Of a stretch of 57,146 bases of DNA, positions 50,805 to 57,146 are shown in pieces. Source of the DNA: Phosphoribacter sp964647395 (GTDB lineage Bacteria > Actinomycetota > Actinomycetes > Actinomycetales > Dermatophilaceae). The translations under genes and the position numbers were made by a program. The first letter of the stretch is position 1. Each line of letters starts with the position of its first letter. Under the pieces are notes generated by a model. It was not told the origin of the DNA, ran no database searches, and saw only the letters and a program-made list of their open reading frames with translations. The DNA is taken from positions 1-57,146 of the forward strand of contig CAZYHR010000005.1 of assembly GCA_964647395.1 (NCBI GenBank), given 5' to 3'.

Positions 50805-51560
50805 ATGAAGCACGAACACCCCCGCGGCTGGGGCCGGCGCCCCGACTTGCCCGACTTCCCCGGCGGACCGGAGTCCTTCGGTATGCCGCCCGCCCCCGGC
50901 ACCCCCGGTGGACCCGACCTGCCCGACGGGCCGCGCGGCCGCGGCCGGCGCGGTCGCGACGGCGGTCCCCGCGACGGTGGCCCCCGCGCCGGCGGGCGCC
51001 GCGGCGGTGGCCCGCGCGGGGGTGGCCCCTTCGGCCGACCGGGCGGCTGGCAGCAGGCCGACCTGCCCCCGGCCGACGACGCGGGCCAATGGCTCGCCGG
51101 CCGGCTGCCCTCGGACTGGTTCACCGGCGAGCCGCGGATCACCGTGGACCGAGAGGAGATCGTCGTCGTCGGCACCCTGCCGCCGGTCGACGGCCAGGAC
51201 GGCTCGGCGGCGGCCGCGGCCGGCCGGATCAGCCGGTGGCGCGAGGACACCCGCGACCAGCGCATCGCCGTCGCGTTGGAGGCCGAGGCGCGCTACGGCC
51301 GCAAGGTCTCCTGGGGCGCCCGGATCGGTGACCACGAGGAACTGTTCACCCACCTGGCGGTGCCGGTCATGACCCGGCTGCGCCAGCCGCAGCGTCAGGT
51401 GCTCGACACCCTCGTCGACGCGGGCGTGGCCCGCTCCCGCTCCGAGGCGCTGGCCTGGTCGGTCTCGCTCGTCGCGCAGCACATCGAGCCGTGGCTGGCC
51501 GACCTGCGCGACAAGATGTCCGAGGTCGACAAGCTGCGCGCCCAGGGCCCGCAGCTCTGA
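50805..51560 (+). CDS. Gly/Arg-rich protein with RHH-like C-terminal segment
   Basis: The 251-residue product has an N-terminal about 80-residue Gly/Pro/Arg-rich low-complexity part (GGPRDGGPRAGGRRGGG), a central acidic-aromatic domain (WLAGRLPSDWFTGEPRITVD, RISRWREDTRDQRIAVALEA and EARYGRKVSWGARIGD), and a C-terminal VLDTLVDAGVARSRSEALAW that resembles a ribbon-helix-helix, followed by a helix and coil. I do not recognise a named family. DNA binding is inferred from the RHH-like part and the octamer array at its promoter. AGGAG precedes the ATG. Confidence 0.65.
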   Translation: MKHEHPRGWGRRPDLPDFPGGPESFGMPPAPGTPGGPDLPDGPRGRGRRGRDGGPRDGGPRAGGRRGGGPRGGGPFGRPGGWQQADLPPADDAGQWLAGRLPSDWFTGEPRITVDREEIVVVGTLPPVDGQDGSAAAAAGRISRWREDTRDQRIAVALEAEARYGRKVSWGARIGDHEELFTHLAVPVMTRLRQPQRQVLDTLVDAGVARSRSEALAWSVSLVAQHIEPWLADLRDKMSEVDKLRAQGPQL

Positions 51561-51575
51561 CCCCGGCGCCGACCG

Positions 51576-52724
51576 TCAGCGGCTGATCGTGTGCGGGTCG
51601 ATGTGCCGCGGCCAGCCGGCGACCTGCTCGGCCCCCCGCGGCGGCTCGCCGACATAGCGCGACGAGGGCCGGATCAGCCGGCCGGTGCGCTTCTGCTCCA
51701 GGATGTGCGCCGACCAGCCGGCCGTGCGGGCGCAGGTGAACATCGGCGTGAACATCGACGGAGGCACCTCGGCGTAGTCGAGCAGCACCGCCGCCCAGAA
51801 CTCGACGTTGGTCGCCAGCACCCGGTCCGGGCGCCGCTCCTGCAACTCGGCCAGCGCGGCCTCCTCCAGGGCGTGCCCCACCTCGTACCGCGGGGCGCCG
51901 AGCCGGCGGCAGGTCGCCCGCAGCACCCGGGCCCGCGGGTCCTCGGCTCGATAGACCCGGTGGCCGAAGCCCATGAGCCGCTCGCCGCGGTCGAGCCCGG
52001 CCTTGACGTACGCGCGGGCGGCGCCGGTCTTCTCGACGCCCTCGCGCCTGTGCAGCACCCGCGAGGGTGCCCCGCCGTGCAGCGGCCCGGAGATCGCGCC
52101 GACGGCCCCGGACAGGCACGCCGCGACGTCGGCGCCGGTCGAGGCGATGATCCGGGCGGTGAAGGTCGAGGCGTTCATGCCGTGCTCGGCGGCTGACCCC
52201 CAGTAGGCGTCGACGGCCTCGACGTGCCGCGGGTCGGGCTCGCCGCGCCAGCGGATCATGAACCGCTCGACGATCGTGCGCGCCTTGTCGACCTCACGCT
52301 GCGGGACCATCGGCTTGTGCTGGCCGCGGGCGGACTGCCCGACGAAGGACAGCGCCATGACGGCCGCGCGGGCGAGGTTCTCGCGGGCCTCGGCCTCGTC
52401 GATGTCCAGCAACGGCCGGAACCCCCAGATCGGGGTCAGCTGCGCCAGCGCCGACTGCACGTCGACCCGCACGTCACCGGAGTGCACCGGCAGCGGGAAC
52501 GGCTCGGCCGGCGGCAGCCCCGGCTCGAAGGAGTTGTCGACGAGCAGCCCCCAGACCTGCCCGAACGAGACCCGGTCGACGAGGTCCTCGATGTTGACCC
52601 CGCGGTAGTAGAGCGCCGAGCCCTCCTTGTCCGGCTCGGCGATCTCCGACTCGAACGCGATGACCCCCTCGAGGCCGGGCTTGAAGCTGTTCGGGTCGGG
52701 AGTGGCCAGCGGCTGGGTGGTCAT
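51576..52724 (-). CDS. Citrate synthase 2 (CitA type)
   Basis: The 382-residue enzyme condenses acetyl-CoA with oxaloacetate (or a related 2-methylcitrate reaction). It has the catalytic His blocks GSAAEHGMNAS (His181), SGPLHGGAPSRVL (His216) and GFGHRVYRAEDPRA (His255), and ends with MFTPMFTCARTAGWSAHILEQ. The short N-terminus with LEGVIAFESEIAEPDKEG is usual for the second actinobacterial citrate synthase. AGGAGAC precedes the ATG and TTGACC (52783-52778, minus) may be the -35. The gene diverges from pdxH, a common neighbour in actinobacteria. Confidence 0.93.
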   Translation of the reverse strand: MTTQPLATPDPNSFKPGLEGVIAFESEIAEPDKEGSALYYRGVNIEDLVDRVSFGQVWGLLVDNSFEPGLPPAEPFPLPVHSGDVRVDVQSALAQLTPIWGFRPLLDIDEAEARENLARAAVMALSFVGQSARGQHKPMVPQREVDKARTIVERFMIRWRGEPDPRHVEAVDAYWGSAAEHGMNASTFTARIIASTGADVAACLSGAVGAISGPLHGGAPSRVLHRREGVEKTGAARAYVKAGLDRGERLMGFGHRVYRAEDPRARVLRATCRRLGAPRYEVGHALEEAALAELQERRPDRVLATNVEFWAAVLLDYAEVPPSMFTPMFTCARTAGWSAHILEQKRTGRLIRPSSRYVGEPPRGAEQVAGWPRHIDPHTISR

Positions 52725-52821
52725 CGGAGCGTGTCTCCTGAGTCGGCGAGGCGGTCTGCCCGGGTGGATGCTGCCTGGTCAACGGTATGCGCTGCTGTGG
52801 ACGGGGTCCGCGGGGGCAGCC

Positions 52822-52827
52822 TACGCT
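52822..52827 (+). promoter_or_regulatory. Leaderless -10 box of pdxH
   Basis: TACGCT is followed by six bases and the ATG at 52834. Confidence 0.6.
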
Positions 52828-52833
52828 CGTGCC

Positions 52834-53529
52834 ATGACCGGTCGGGTCGACTACCTGAGCTCGGGTCTGGATGAGGCCGACGCCCACGCGACCCCGTGGG
52901 AGCAACTGTGCACCTGGGTCCGCGACGCCGAGAACGCCGGCGTCGTCTCGGCCGAGACCCCCGAGGGGCTGGCCCTGTCGTTCGCCAGCGTCGATACGGC
53001 CGGCCCCGACGTGCGCACCGTGCTGCTGCGCTTCCTGGACCCGCGCGGGCCGGGGTTCGTCACCGACCTGGGCTCGACCAAGTCCCGGCAGTTGCAGGCC
53101 GACCCGCGCTGCGCCGGCTCGCTCGGCTGGGTGTCGCTGTTCCGCACGGTGCGCTTCCGCGGGGTGGTCGAGCCGGTCGAGCGGGAGATCATCGAGGGCT
53201 ACTTCGACGGCCGGCCGTGGGGCTCGCGGATCTCCGCCTGGGCCTCCCAGCAGTCTGCGCCGATCGGCTCGCGCGCCGAGCTCGAGGCGGCCTACGACGC
53301 CTACGCGGCCCGCTTCCCGGACACCGGCTGCGCCGACGACGTGCCCACTCCGCCGTCCTGGTGCGGCTGGCGGATCCGGCCCTGGGAGGTCGAGTTCTGG
53401 GCCGGCCGGCCCAGCCGGCTGCACGACCGCATCGTCTACTCGCTGGCCCACCCCGCCGACCGGGAGGCCGGCCACCTGCCGCTGCTCGACGACTCCGCCG
53501 CCTGGGTCATGAGCCGCCGCCAGCCCTGA
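52834..53529 (+). CDS. pdxH: Pyridoxal 5'-phosphate synthase (PNP/PMP oxidase)
   Basis: PdxH oxidises pyridoxine or pyridoxamine phosphate to pyridoxal phosphate with FMN and oxygen. The 231-residue product has family motifs: AMSLATVD-like ALSFASVDTAGPDVRTVLLR for FMN binding, GFVTDLGSTKSRQL, ASLxFxW-like GSLGWVSLFRTVRFRG, WASQQSAPI, and the C-terminal WRIRPWEVEFWAGRPSRLHD with substrate-binding Arg and His. Start at the ATG downstream of the leaderless box; longer frames are unsupported. Confidence 0.95.
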   Translation: MTGRVDYLSSGLDEADAHATPWEQLCTWVRDAENAGVVSAETPEGLALSFASVDTAGPDVRTVLLRFLDPRGPGFVTDLGSTKSRQLQADPRCAGSLGWVSLFRTVRFRGVVEPVEREIIEGYFDGRPWGSRISAWASQQSAPIGSRAELEAAYDAYAARFPDTGCADDVPTPPSWCGWRIRPWEVEFWAGRPSRLHDRIVYSLAHPADREAGHLPLLDDSAAWVMSRRQP

Positions 53530-53586
53530 CCGCCGGCCCAGACGACCGGCCCAGCCCACCGGCCCAGACCAGCAGCCCAGAGCGCC

Positions 53587-53601
53587 GGCAAAGCGCTTGC
53601 C
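53587..53601. promoter_or_regulatory. LacI-type palindrome overlapping a -35 element
   Basis: GGCAAAGCGCTTGCC has the AGCGCTT core typical of LacI-family operators. Its right arm overlaps the TTGCCT -35 of the next feature. The regulator is unknown. Confidence 0.5.
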
Positions 53602-53625
53602 TGATCCGCCCACCCGACGTACGGT
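53597..53625 (+). promoter_or_regulatory. Promoter of the tiny gene
   Basis: TTGCCT at 53597-53602, a 17-bp spacer and TACGGT at 53620-53625 give a well-formed promoter. Transcription would start near 53632, only a few bases before the very strong Shine-Dalgarno sequence. Confidence 0.65.
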
Positions 53626-53657
53626 CCCTCGTACACGAGAAAGGAGGTGGTCAGGTA

Positions 53658-53696
53658 GTGCATTCCTATCGGACACGTGAGGTGGCTGCGCGGTAG
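53658..53696 (+). CDS. 12-codon ORF with near-perfect Shine-Dalgarno
   Basis: GTG opens a 12-codon frame for MHSYRTREVAAR and ends at TAG. Upstream, AGAAAGGAGGTGG at 53638-53650 is complementary to the 3' end of 16S rRNA over 12 bases, and over about 15 if one G-U pair is allowed. That is far stronger than at any other gene here. The ORF has its own promoter and is followed by a structured region. The peptide could be functional, or translation could act as a sensor for the RNA. No amino acid is present in a run, so a classical attenuation leader is unlikely. Confidence 0.5.
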   Translation: MHSYRTREVAAR

Positions 53697-53754
53697 CGCG
53701 ACCGTCCCTGACCGCCTCGTCATCGCACGGGTGGTTCAGAACTGACGGACGGGC

Positions 53755-53843
53755 GGCCGCAATCCAAGCAGTCGCTGCGGCCCGTGGGCAGGTGCGTCTC
53801 GTCCAACGCACTCGCCCCCGCAGGGGGGCTCCCCACGGGCCGT
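53755..53843 (+). ncRNA. Structured RNA with alternative hairpins after the tiny ORF
   Basis: A stem GGCCGCA/TGCGGCC (53755-53761, 53776-53782) shares bases with a longer stem GCGGCCCGTGGG (53777-53788 with 53832-53843). The long stem encloses two hairpins: GTGCGT/ACGCAC (53792-53797, 53806-53811) and GCCCCC/GGGGGC (53814-53819, 53824-53829). The two outer stems exclude each other, as in a switch, or the branched form may be the 3' end of a small RNA. Stop-to-stem distance is about 60 nt. Confidence 0.5.
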
Positions 53844-53867
53844 TCCTCGGGTCGGCCGGGTGCGGCA

Positions 53868-53873
53868 TACCCT
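53868..53873 (+). promoter_or_regulatory. Leaderless -10 box of the MFS gene
   Basis: TACCCT is followed by six bases and the GTG at 53880. It overlaps a copy of the GCGGCATACC motif. Confidence 0.55.
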
Positions 53874-53879
53874 GGTCCG

Positions 53880-55079
53880 GTGGCCGACCCGGATCCGGTG
53901 ACCAGCCTGCGGCCGATCTGGGCCGCCGCCTATCTGCCGACCATCTGCGCCGCCGTCGGCTACGGCGCGGTGCTGCCCGCCTTCGCGCTCACCGCGCGTG
54001 ACCTCGGCGCCAGCGTCGAGACCGCCGCCCTCGTCGTCGCGCTCATGGGGGTCGGGCAGTTGCTCGGCGATCTGCCGGCCGGCGCGCTCGCGGCCCGGGT
54101 CGGCGAGCAGCAGGCGCTGCGGCTGGCCTGCCTGGGCGAGGCCGGGGCGATGGTGGGCTGCTGGCGGGCGAACTCGGTGGCCGGGTTCGCGGCGGCGGTC
54201 TTCGCGCTCGGCCTGGCCGGAGCGGTCCTGGGGCTGGCCCGGCAGGCCTATCTCACCGAGGCGGTGGCCGTCTCGATGCGGGCGCGGGCCCTGTCGACGC
54301 TCGGCGGGGTCTACCGGATCGGCATCTTCGTCGGGCCGTTCGCGGGGGCGCTGGTCATGGGGCGGTGGGGCATCCAGGCCGCGTATGCCGTCGGCGTCGC
54401 CGGCGCGCTCGCGGCCCTGGTCACGCTGCTGGTCACCCCGGACATCGCGGCCGGCTACTCCAGCGCGGGCGGGCGGGGGCAGGCCACCGTCTGGTCGGTG
54501 GTCCGAACGCACCGGCGCGTGCTGGTCACCCTCGGGCTGGGCGTGCTCGTCGTCTCGGCCATCCGGGCGGCCCGCACCGCGATCCTGCCGCTGTGGGGCG
54601 AGGCGATCGGGCTCGACCCGGCGACGGTGGCGCTGGTCTTCGGCCTGTCCGGGGCCGTCGACATGCTGCTGTTCTACCCGGCCGGCTGGATCATGGACCA
54701 CCACGGCCGGATGCTCGTCGCGGTCCCCTCGCTGATCGTCCTCGGAGCCGGCATCGCGGCCCTGCCGCTGGCCCGGACGCTGACCGGGCTGGTGGTCGTC
54801 GCGGTGGTCCTCGGCCTGGGCAACGGCATCTCGGCCGGCATCGTCATGACCCTCGGGGCGGACGCCTCGCCGGCGGTCGGGCGGGCCCAGTTCCTCGGCG
54901 GCTGGCGGCTCATGGCCGACGCCGGCCAGGCCGCCGGGCCGCTGCTCATCTCCGTGCTCGTCGCGCTCGGCTCGCTGGGCCTGGCCGCCGTGGCGCTCGG
55001 CGGGGTCGCCTGGGCCGGCGCGGCGTGGCTGCGGGTCGTCATCCCGCACTACGACCCGATCAGCCGCCGCGCCCGCTGA
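53880..55079 (+). CDS. MFS transporter, unknown substrate
   Basis: The 399-residue carrier has 12 helices, with YLPTICAAVGYGAVLPAFAL as helix 1 and LLGDLPAGALAARVGEQQAL carrying the loop 2-3 motif. GRWGIQAAYAVGVAGALAAL lies near the middle and DMLLFYPAGWIMDHHGRMLV in the second half. It resembles general sugar/drug MFS proteins of actinobacteria. The substrate cannot be told. GTG start with a likely leaderless promoter. If transcripts from the tiny gene upstream read through, the branched RNA could influence it. Confidence 0.85.
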   Translation: MADPDPVTSLRPIWAAAYLPTICAAVGYGAVLPAFALTARDLGASVETAALVVALMGVGQLLGDLPAGALAARVGEQQALRLACLGEAGAMVGCWRANSVAGFAAAVFALGLAGAVLGLARQAYLTEAVAVSMRARALSTLGGVYRIGIFVGPFAGALVMGRWGIQAAYAVGVAGALAALVTLLVTPDIAAGYSSAGGRGQATVWSVVRTHRRVLVTLGLGVLVVSAIRAARTAILPLWGEAIGLDPATVALVFGLSGAVDMLLFYPAGWIMDHHGRMLVAVPSLIVLGAGIAALPLARTLTGLVVVAVVLGLGNGISAGIVMTLGADASPAVGRAQFLGGWRLMADAGQAAGPLLISVLVALGSLGLAAVALGGVAWAGAAWLRVVIPHYDPISRRAR

Positions 55080-55106
55080 CCCGCGACACCGGAGGCCGCC
55101 CTGGTC

Positions 55107-55112
55107 TAGCGT
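55107..55112 (+). promoter_or_regulatory. Candidate -10 box of the GNAT gene
   Basis: TAGCGT is followed by eight bases and the GTG at 55121, slightly longer than the common spacing of six or seven. Confidence 0.45.
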
Positions 55113-55120
55113 GGCCGGGC

Positions 55121-55645
55121 GTGACGACCCCCCGCACCCGCCTGCGCTGCGCCGAGCCGGCCGACTGCCCGGCGATCCACGACCTCATCGCCGCCCTCGC
55201 GGCATACGAACGGGAGCCGGACGCGGTCGAGGGCACCGTGGCGGACCTGCGCGACCACCTCTTCCGGGACGGAGCGCAGGTGTTCTGCGAGGTGGCCGAG
55301 GTCGACGACGGGGCCGGCTGGCAGGTGGCCGGGATCGCCGTGTGGTTCGTGACCTTCTCGACCTGGAAGATCCGGCACGGGGTCTGGCTGGAGGACCTGT
55401 TCGTGCTGCCGCAGCGGCGCGGCCTGGGCCTGGGCCGGGCGCTGCTCGAGCGGCTGGCCCAGGTGTGCGTCGAGCGGGGCTACCCGCGCTTCGAGTGGTG
55501 GGTGCTGGACTGGAACACCCCGGCGCACGGGGTCTACCGGGCGATCGGGGCGGTGCCGCAGGACGAGTGGACGGTCTGGCGGGTCGACGGTGAGGCGCTG
55601 GCCACGCTCGGCCGGCCGGCGCGGGGCGGTGGGCATCCGGGCTAG
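55121..55645 (+). CDS. GNAT acetyltransferase, diamine acetyltransferase-like
   Basis: The 174-residue protein has the GNAT acetyl-CoA loop QRRGLGLGRALLERLA and the surrounding segments WLEDLFVLP, FEWWVLDWNTPAHGVYRAIGA that are typical of spermidine/spermine N1-acetyltransferase-like enzymes. It transfers acetyl groups to amines. The precise substrate is uncertain. Its TAG stop codon is also the first three bases of the TAGCCT box in front of the dtxR-type gene. Confidence 0.9.
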   Translation: MTTPRTRLRCAEPADCPAIHDLIAALAAYEREPDAVEGTVADLRDHLFRDGAQVFCEVAEVDDGAGWQVAGIAVWFVTFSTWKIRHGVWLEDLFVLPQRRGLGLGRALLERLAQVCVERGYPRFEWWVLDWNTPAHGVYRAIGAVPQDEWTVWRVDGEALATLGRPARGGGHPG

Positions 55646-55648
55646 CCT
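55643..55648 (+). promoter_or_regulatory. Leaderless -10 box of the dtxR-type gene
   Basis: TAGCCT is followed by six bases and the GTG at 55655. The same TAG ends the GNAT gene. Confidence 0.6.
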
Positions 55649-55654
55649 GCCCTG

Positions 55655-56380
55655 GTGACCGATCTCATCGACACGACGGAGATGTATCTCCGCACCATCC
55701 TCGAACTGGAGGAGGAGGGGATCGTGCCGTTGCGGGCCCGGATCGCCGAGCGGCTGGGCCACTCCGGCCCGACGGTGTCGCAGACGGTGGCCCGGATGGA
55801 GCGCGACGGGCTGGTGCGGGTCGGCGGTGAGCGGCACCTCGAGTTGTCCGCGCACGGGCGGCTGCTGGCCACCCGGGTCATGCGCAAGCACCGGCTGGCC
55901 GAGCGGCTGCTCGTCGACGTGCTCGGCCTGGAATGGGAGCTCGCGCACGACGAGGCGTGCCGGTGGGAGCACGTCATCAGCGACCGGGTCGAGCAGCGCA
56001 TCCTCGCGGTGCTCAGGGACCGGGGCGTCGTCGTGGCGGGCGAGCTGGAGTCGCCCTACGGCAACCCGATCCCGGGGCTGGCCGAGCTCGGGGACGACAC
56101 GCCGAGCGGGGGGTTCCGGGACGGTGTGACCAGCCTCACCCAACTGGCGGCCGGGCTGACCGACGCGGACGAGGCGACGGTCGTCGTCCGGCGCATCGGC
56201 GAGCCGGTGCAGGTCGACCCGCAGGTCCTCGCGCATCTCGTCGAGATCGGGGTCCAGCCGGGCATCGAGGTGCGGATCTCGTTGCAGGACAACGGCATCA
56301 GTGTGCAGCGCGACGGGTCGGACCGGGCCGTGGTCCCCGAGTCGGTGGCCGCCCACGTCTTCGTCTCCCCGGCCGGCTGA
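55655..56380 (+). CDS. IdeR/DtxR-type metal-dependent repressor
   Basis: The 241-residue protein has an N-terminal HTH (ARIAERLGHSGPTVSQTVAR), a dimerisation domain and a C-terminal SH3-like domain. All DtxR metal ligands are present at the standard positions: Met10, Cys102, Glu105 and His106 for the primary site, and His79, Glu83 and His98 for the ancillary site. It would repress iron-uptake genes when Fe(II) is bound. Cys102 supports iron rather than manganese (MntR) sensing. GTG start and leaderless promoter. Confidence 0.95.
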   Translation: MTDLIDTTEMYLRTILELEEEGIVPLRARIAERLGHSGPTVSQTVARMERDGLVRVGGERHLELSAHGRLLATRVMRKHRLAERLLVDVLGLEWELAHDEACRWEHVISDRVEQRILAVLRDRGVVVAGELESPYGNPIPGLAELGDDTPSGGFRDGVTSLTQLAAGLTDADEATVVVRRIGEPVQVDPQVLAHLVEIGVQPGIEVRISLQDNGISVQRDGSDRAVVPESVAAHVFVSPAG

Positions 56381-56490
56381 CGGCTGGCTGGCCACCGGCC
56401 GGGCTCGGGCCGGGCCGGCGGGGGCCGGCGCCCGCCGCGGGGCCGGTCTCGGTGTCGTTGACATTCGCGTTGCTGTTCCGTGACCGGAAC

Positions 56491-56520
56491 GTGACAATCC
56501 CCGAGGGGCTGGGTTATCGT
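56491..56520 (+). promoter_or_regulatory. Promoter before the riboswitch
   Basis: GTGACA at 56491-56496, an 18-bp spacer and TATCGT at 56515-56520 stand in front of the aptamer, with transcription expected near 56527. Confidence 0.6.
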
Positions 56521-56559
56521 TTTTTCACCCTCCCGGGCTACGGGTGGGGCCCCGGGCCG

Positions 56560-56744
56560 GACCGCCGAGTCCTGCCACCGGCCGGGGGATCTGCGAGCTC
56601 AGCCAGGCAGGGGCGGGGGAACCAACGCAAGGCGGGCATCGGTCTCCGGTGCCCTTGGGGTGAAGCTCCAGGTCCAGTCAGATGCGGATGGACGAACGAG
56701 CCGGGTGACTCCCACCCGAACCCGACAGCTCACCTCGTAGGCGT
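56560..56744 (+). promoter_or_regulatory. c-di-AMP (ydaO-yuaA) riboswitch
   Basis: The leader has the signature blocks of the ydaO class in order: CCGCCGAG near 56562, GGGGGAACCAA near 56616, TTGGGGTGAAGC near 56655, GGGTGACTCC near 56703, and CCCGAACCCGACAGCT then CACCTCGTAGGCG at the end. In actinobacteria these riboswitches precede genes for cell-wall hydrolases and Rpf proteins and turn them off when c-di-AMP is high. AGGAGAGG follows the aptamer and precedes the GTG. Confidence 0.95.
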
Positions 56745-56760
56745 TCAGGAGAGGTCACCC

Positions 56761-57146
56761 GTGGCTCACCACGTCGGGCGCCACCGCGCCCCGGGCTACT
56801 CGCCCCTGCACGAAATCACCCAGATCGCGACCGGTGCCGCCCGTCCTGCGGCCCGGGTCTCCGCGGTCGTCGTCGTCTCGACCGGCCTGCTGGCCGGCAT
56901 GGTGTCCCCCGTCCAGGCCCGGCAGGCCGACGCCCCGGCCGCGGTCGTGGCCGAGCGCACGGCCAGCCCGGTGACCGGTCCGATCGTCAGCGGCCCCGAG
57001 GCGGTCGCCGCCCGGTTCGGCACCTTCGGCTTCGCGCCGAAGAAGGTCGAGGTGGCCCCGGCAGCCCCCGCTGCCCAGGCCGCCGACCGCGCCTCGCGCA
57101 CGACGACGGCACCGCGCCCCGCGGTGCCTGCGGCTCCGGCGGCTCC
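56761..57146 (+). CDS. Secreted cell-wall-type protein, 5' part (probable NlpC/P60 or Rpf type)
   Basis: The frame is open to the window end (128 codons). It starts with a basic segment AHHVGRHRAPGYSPL, has a hydrophobic signal segment VSAVVVVSTGLLAGMVSPVQA near residues 34-54, and then an Ala/Pro-rich linker. The catalytic domain lies beyond the window. The riboswitch in front and the signal peptide suggest a peptidoglycan hydrolase such as an NlpC/P60 endopeptidase or a resuscitation-promoting factor. GTG start with AGGAGAGG upstream. Confidence 0.8.
   Translation, partial: MAHHVGRHRAPGYSPLHEITQIATGAARPAARVSAVVVVSTGLLAGMVSPVQARQADAPAAVVAERTASPVTGPIVSGPEAVAARFGTFGFAPKKVEVAPAAPAAQAADRASRTTTAPRPAVPAAPAA

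Noticed and set aside
53658..53880. Classical amino-acid attenuator for the MFS gene
   Set aside because: The 12-codon ORF has no run of one amino acid, and the MFS gene seems to have its own leaderless promoter. A regulatory role stays open.
1..57146. CRISPR arrays, tRNA or rRNA genes, insertion sequences
   Set aside because: None seen. The repeats present are short tandem or coding repeats, with no transposase or integrase gene.

Overview
The window is about 73% G+C. Its genes belong to actinobacterial families: WXG100, DUF3027, DUF2530, HelD, an XPB-type helicase, citrate synthase 2, IdeR/DtxR, and a c-di-AMP riboswitch in front of a secreted cell-wall-type protein. Many genes carry a TANNNT box 6-8 nt before an ATG or GTG, which is the actinobacterial leaderless promoter layout. 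A Micrococcales genome is likely and Intrasporangiaceae/Dermatophilaceae is my guess, by overall resemblance only. A 10-N gap at 38885-38894 flanked by a foreign-looking FadH fragment marks this as a draft or metagenome assembly with a local chimera.

Layout. 1-480: end of groEL and its terminator. 508-12148: a glucuronide locus made of uidA-larE-larB-larC (minus), lacI (plus), a LarA-superfamily nickel-pincer enzyme (minus), and uxaC-uxuB-like-GPH symporter (plus). 12235-18219: mixed small genes (ICMT-like methyltransferase, DUF4031/NUDIX, orphan WXG100, VOC, toroid-like protein, a decayed gene remnant, HD phosphohydrolase, amino-acid permease). 18287-27551: amidohydrolase, HelD, a kinase/regulator/DUF4097 operon, an HtrA protease and a membrane protein. 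27605-30650: XPB helicase and a Pro-rich membrane protein. 30753-36440: HMG-CoA-lyase-like enzyme, then a copper/nitrogen-oxide cluster (membrane-cupredoxin-NirK fusion, NnrS-like protein, DUF2249, candidate Fe-S regulator). 36550-42467: helicase-associated gene broken by the chimera, cold-shock protein, DUF3027, DUF2530, TPR-membrane protein. 42492-57146: thioesterase/FAD hydroxylase, purine permease/SixA, MarR/MFS, serC, RHH-like protein, citrate synthase, pdxH, a tiny gene with structured RNA, MFS, GNAT, dtxR, and the riboswitch with the 5' end of a secreted protein.

How the genes work together. The most interesting unit is 508-12148. The symporter, UidA, UxaC and UxuB would import a glucuronide and turn it into D-mannonate. 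No uxuA, kdgK or kdgA is present. In their place is a LarA homolog with the nickel-pincer residues intact, and the three cofactor genes follow uidA after only 5 nt. LarA-superfamily D-gluconate 2-epimerases are known, and D-mannonate is the C2 epimer of D-gluconate. The locus is therefore best read as a dehydratase-free route from glucuronides to gluconate. This is inference from context and motifs.

Other unusual parts are a 12-codon ORF with an almost perfect anti-16S Shine-Dalgarno sequence, its own promoter and a downstream branched RNA (53587-53843); tandem octamers at the promoter of an RHH-like gene (50701-50749); a NirK-like fusion lacking the usual catalytic His; and a strong excess of the heptamer GGCATAC/GTATGCC.
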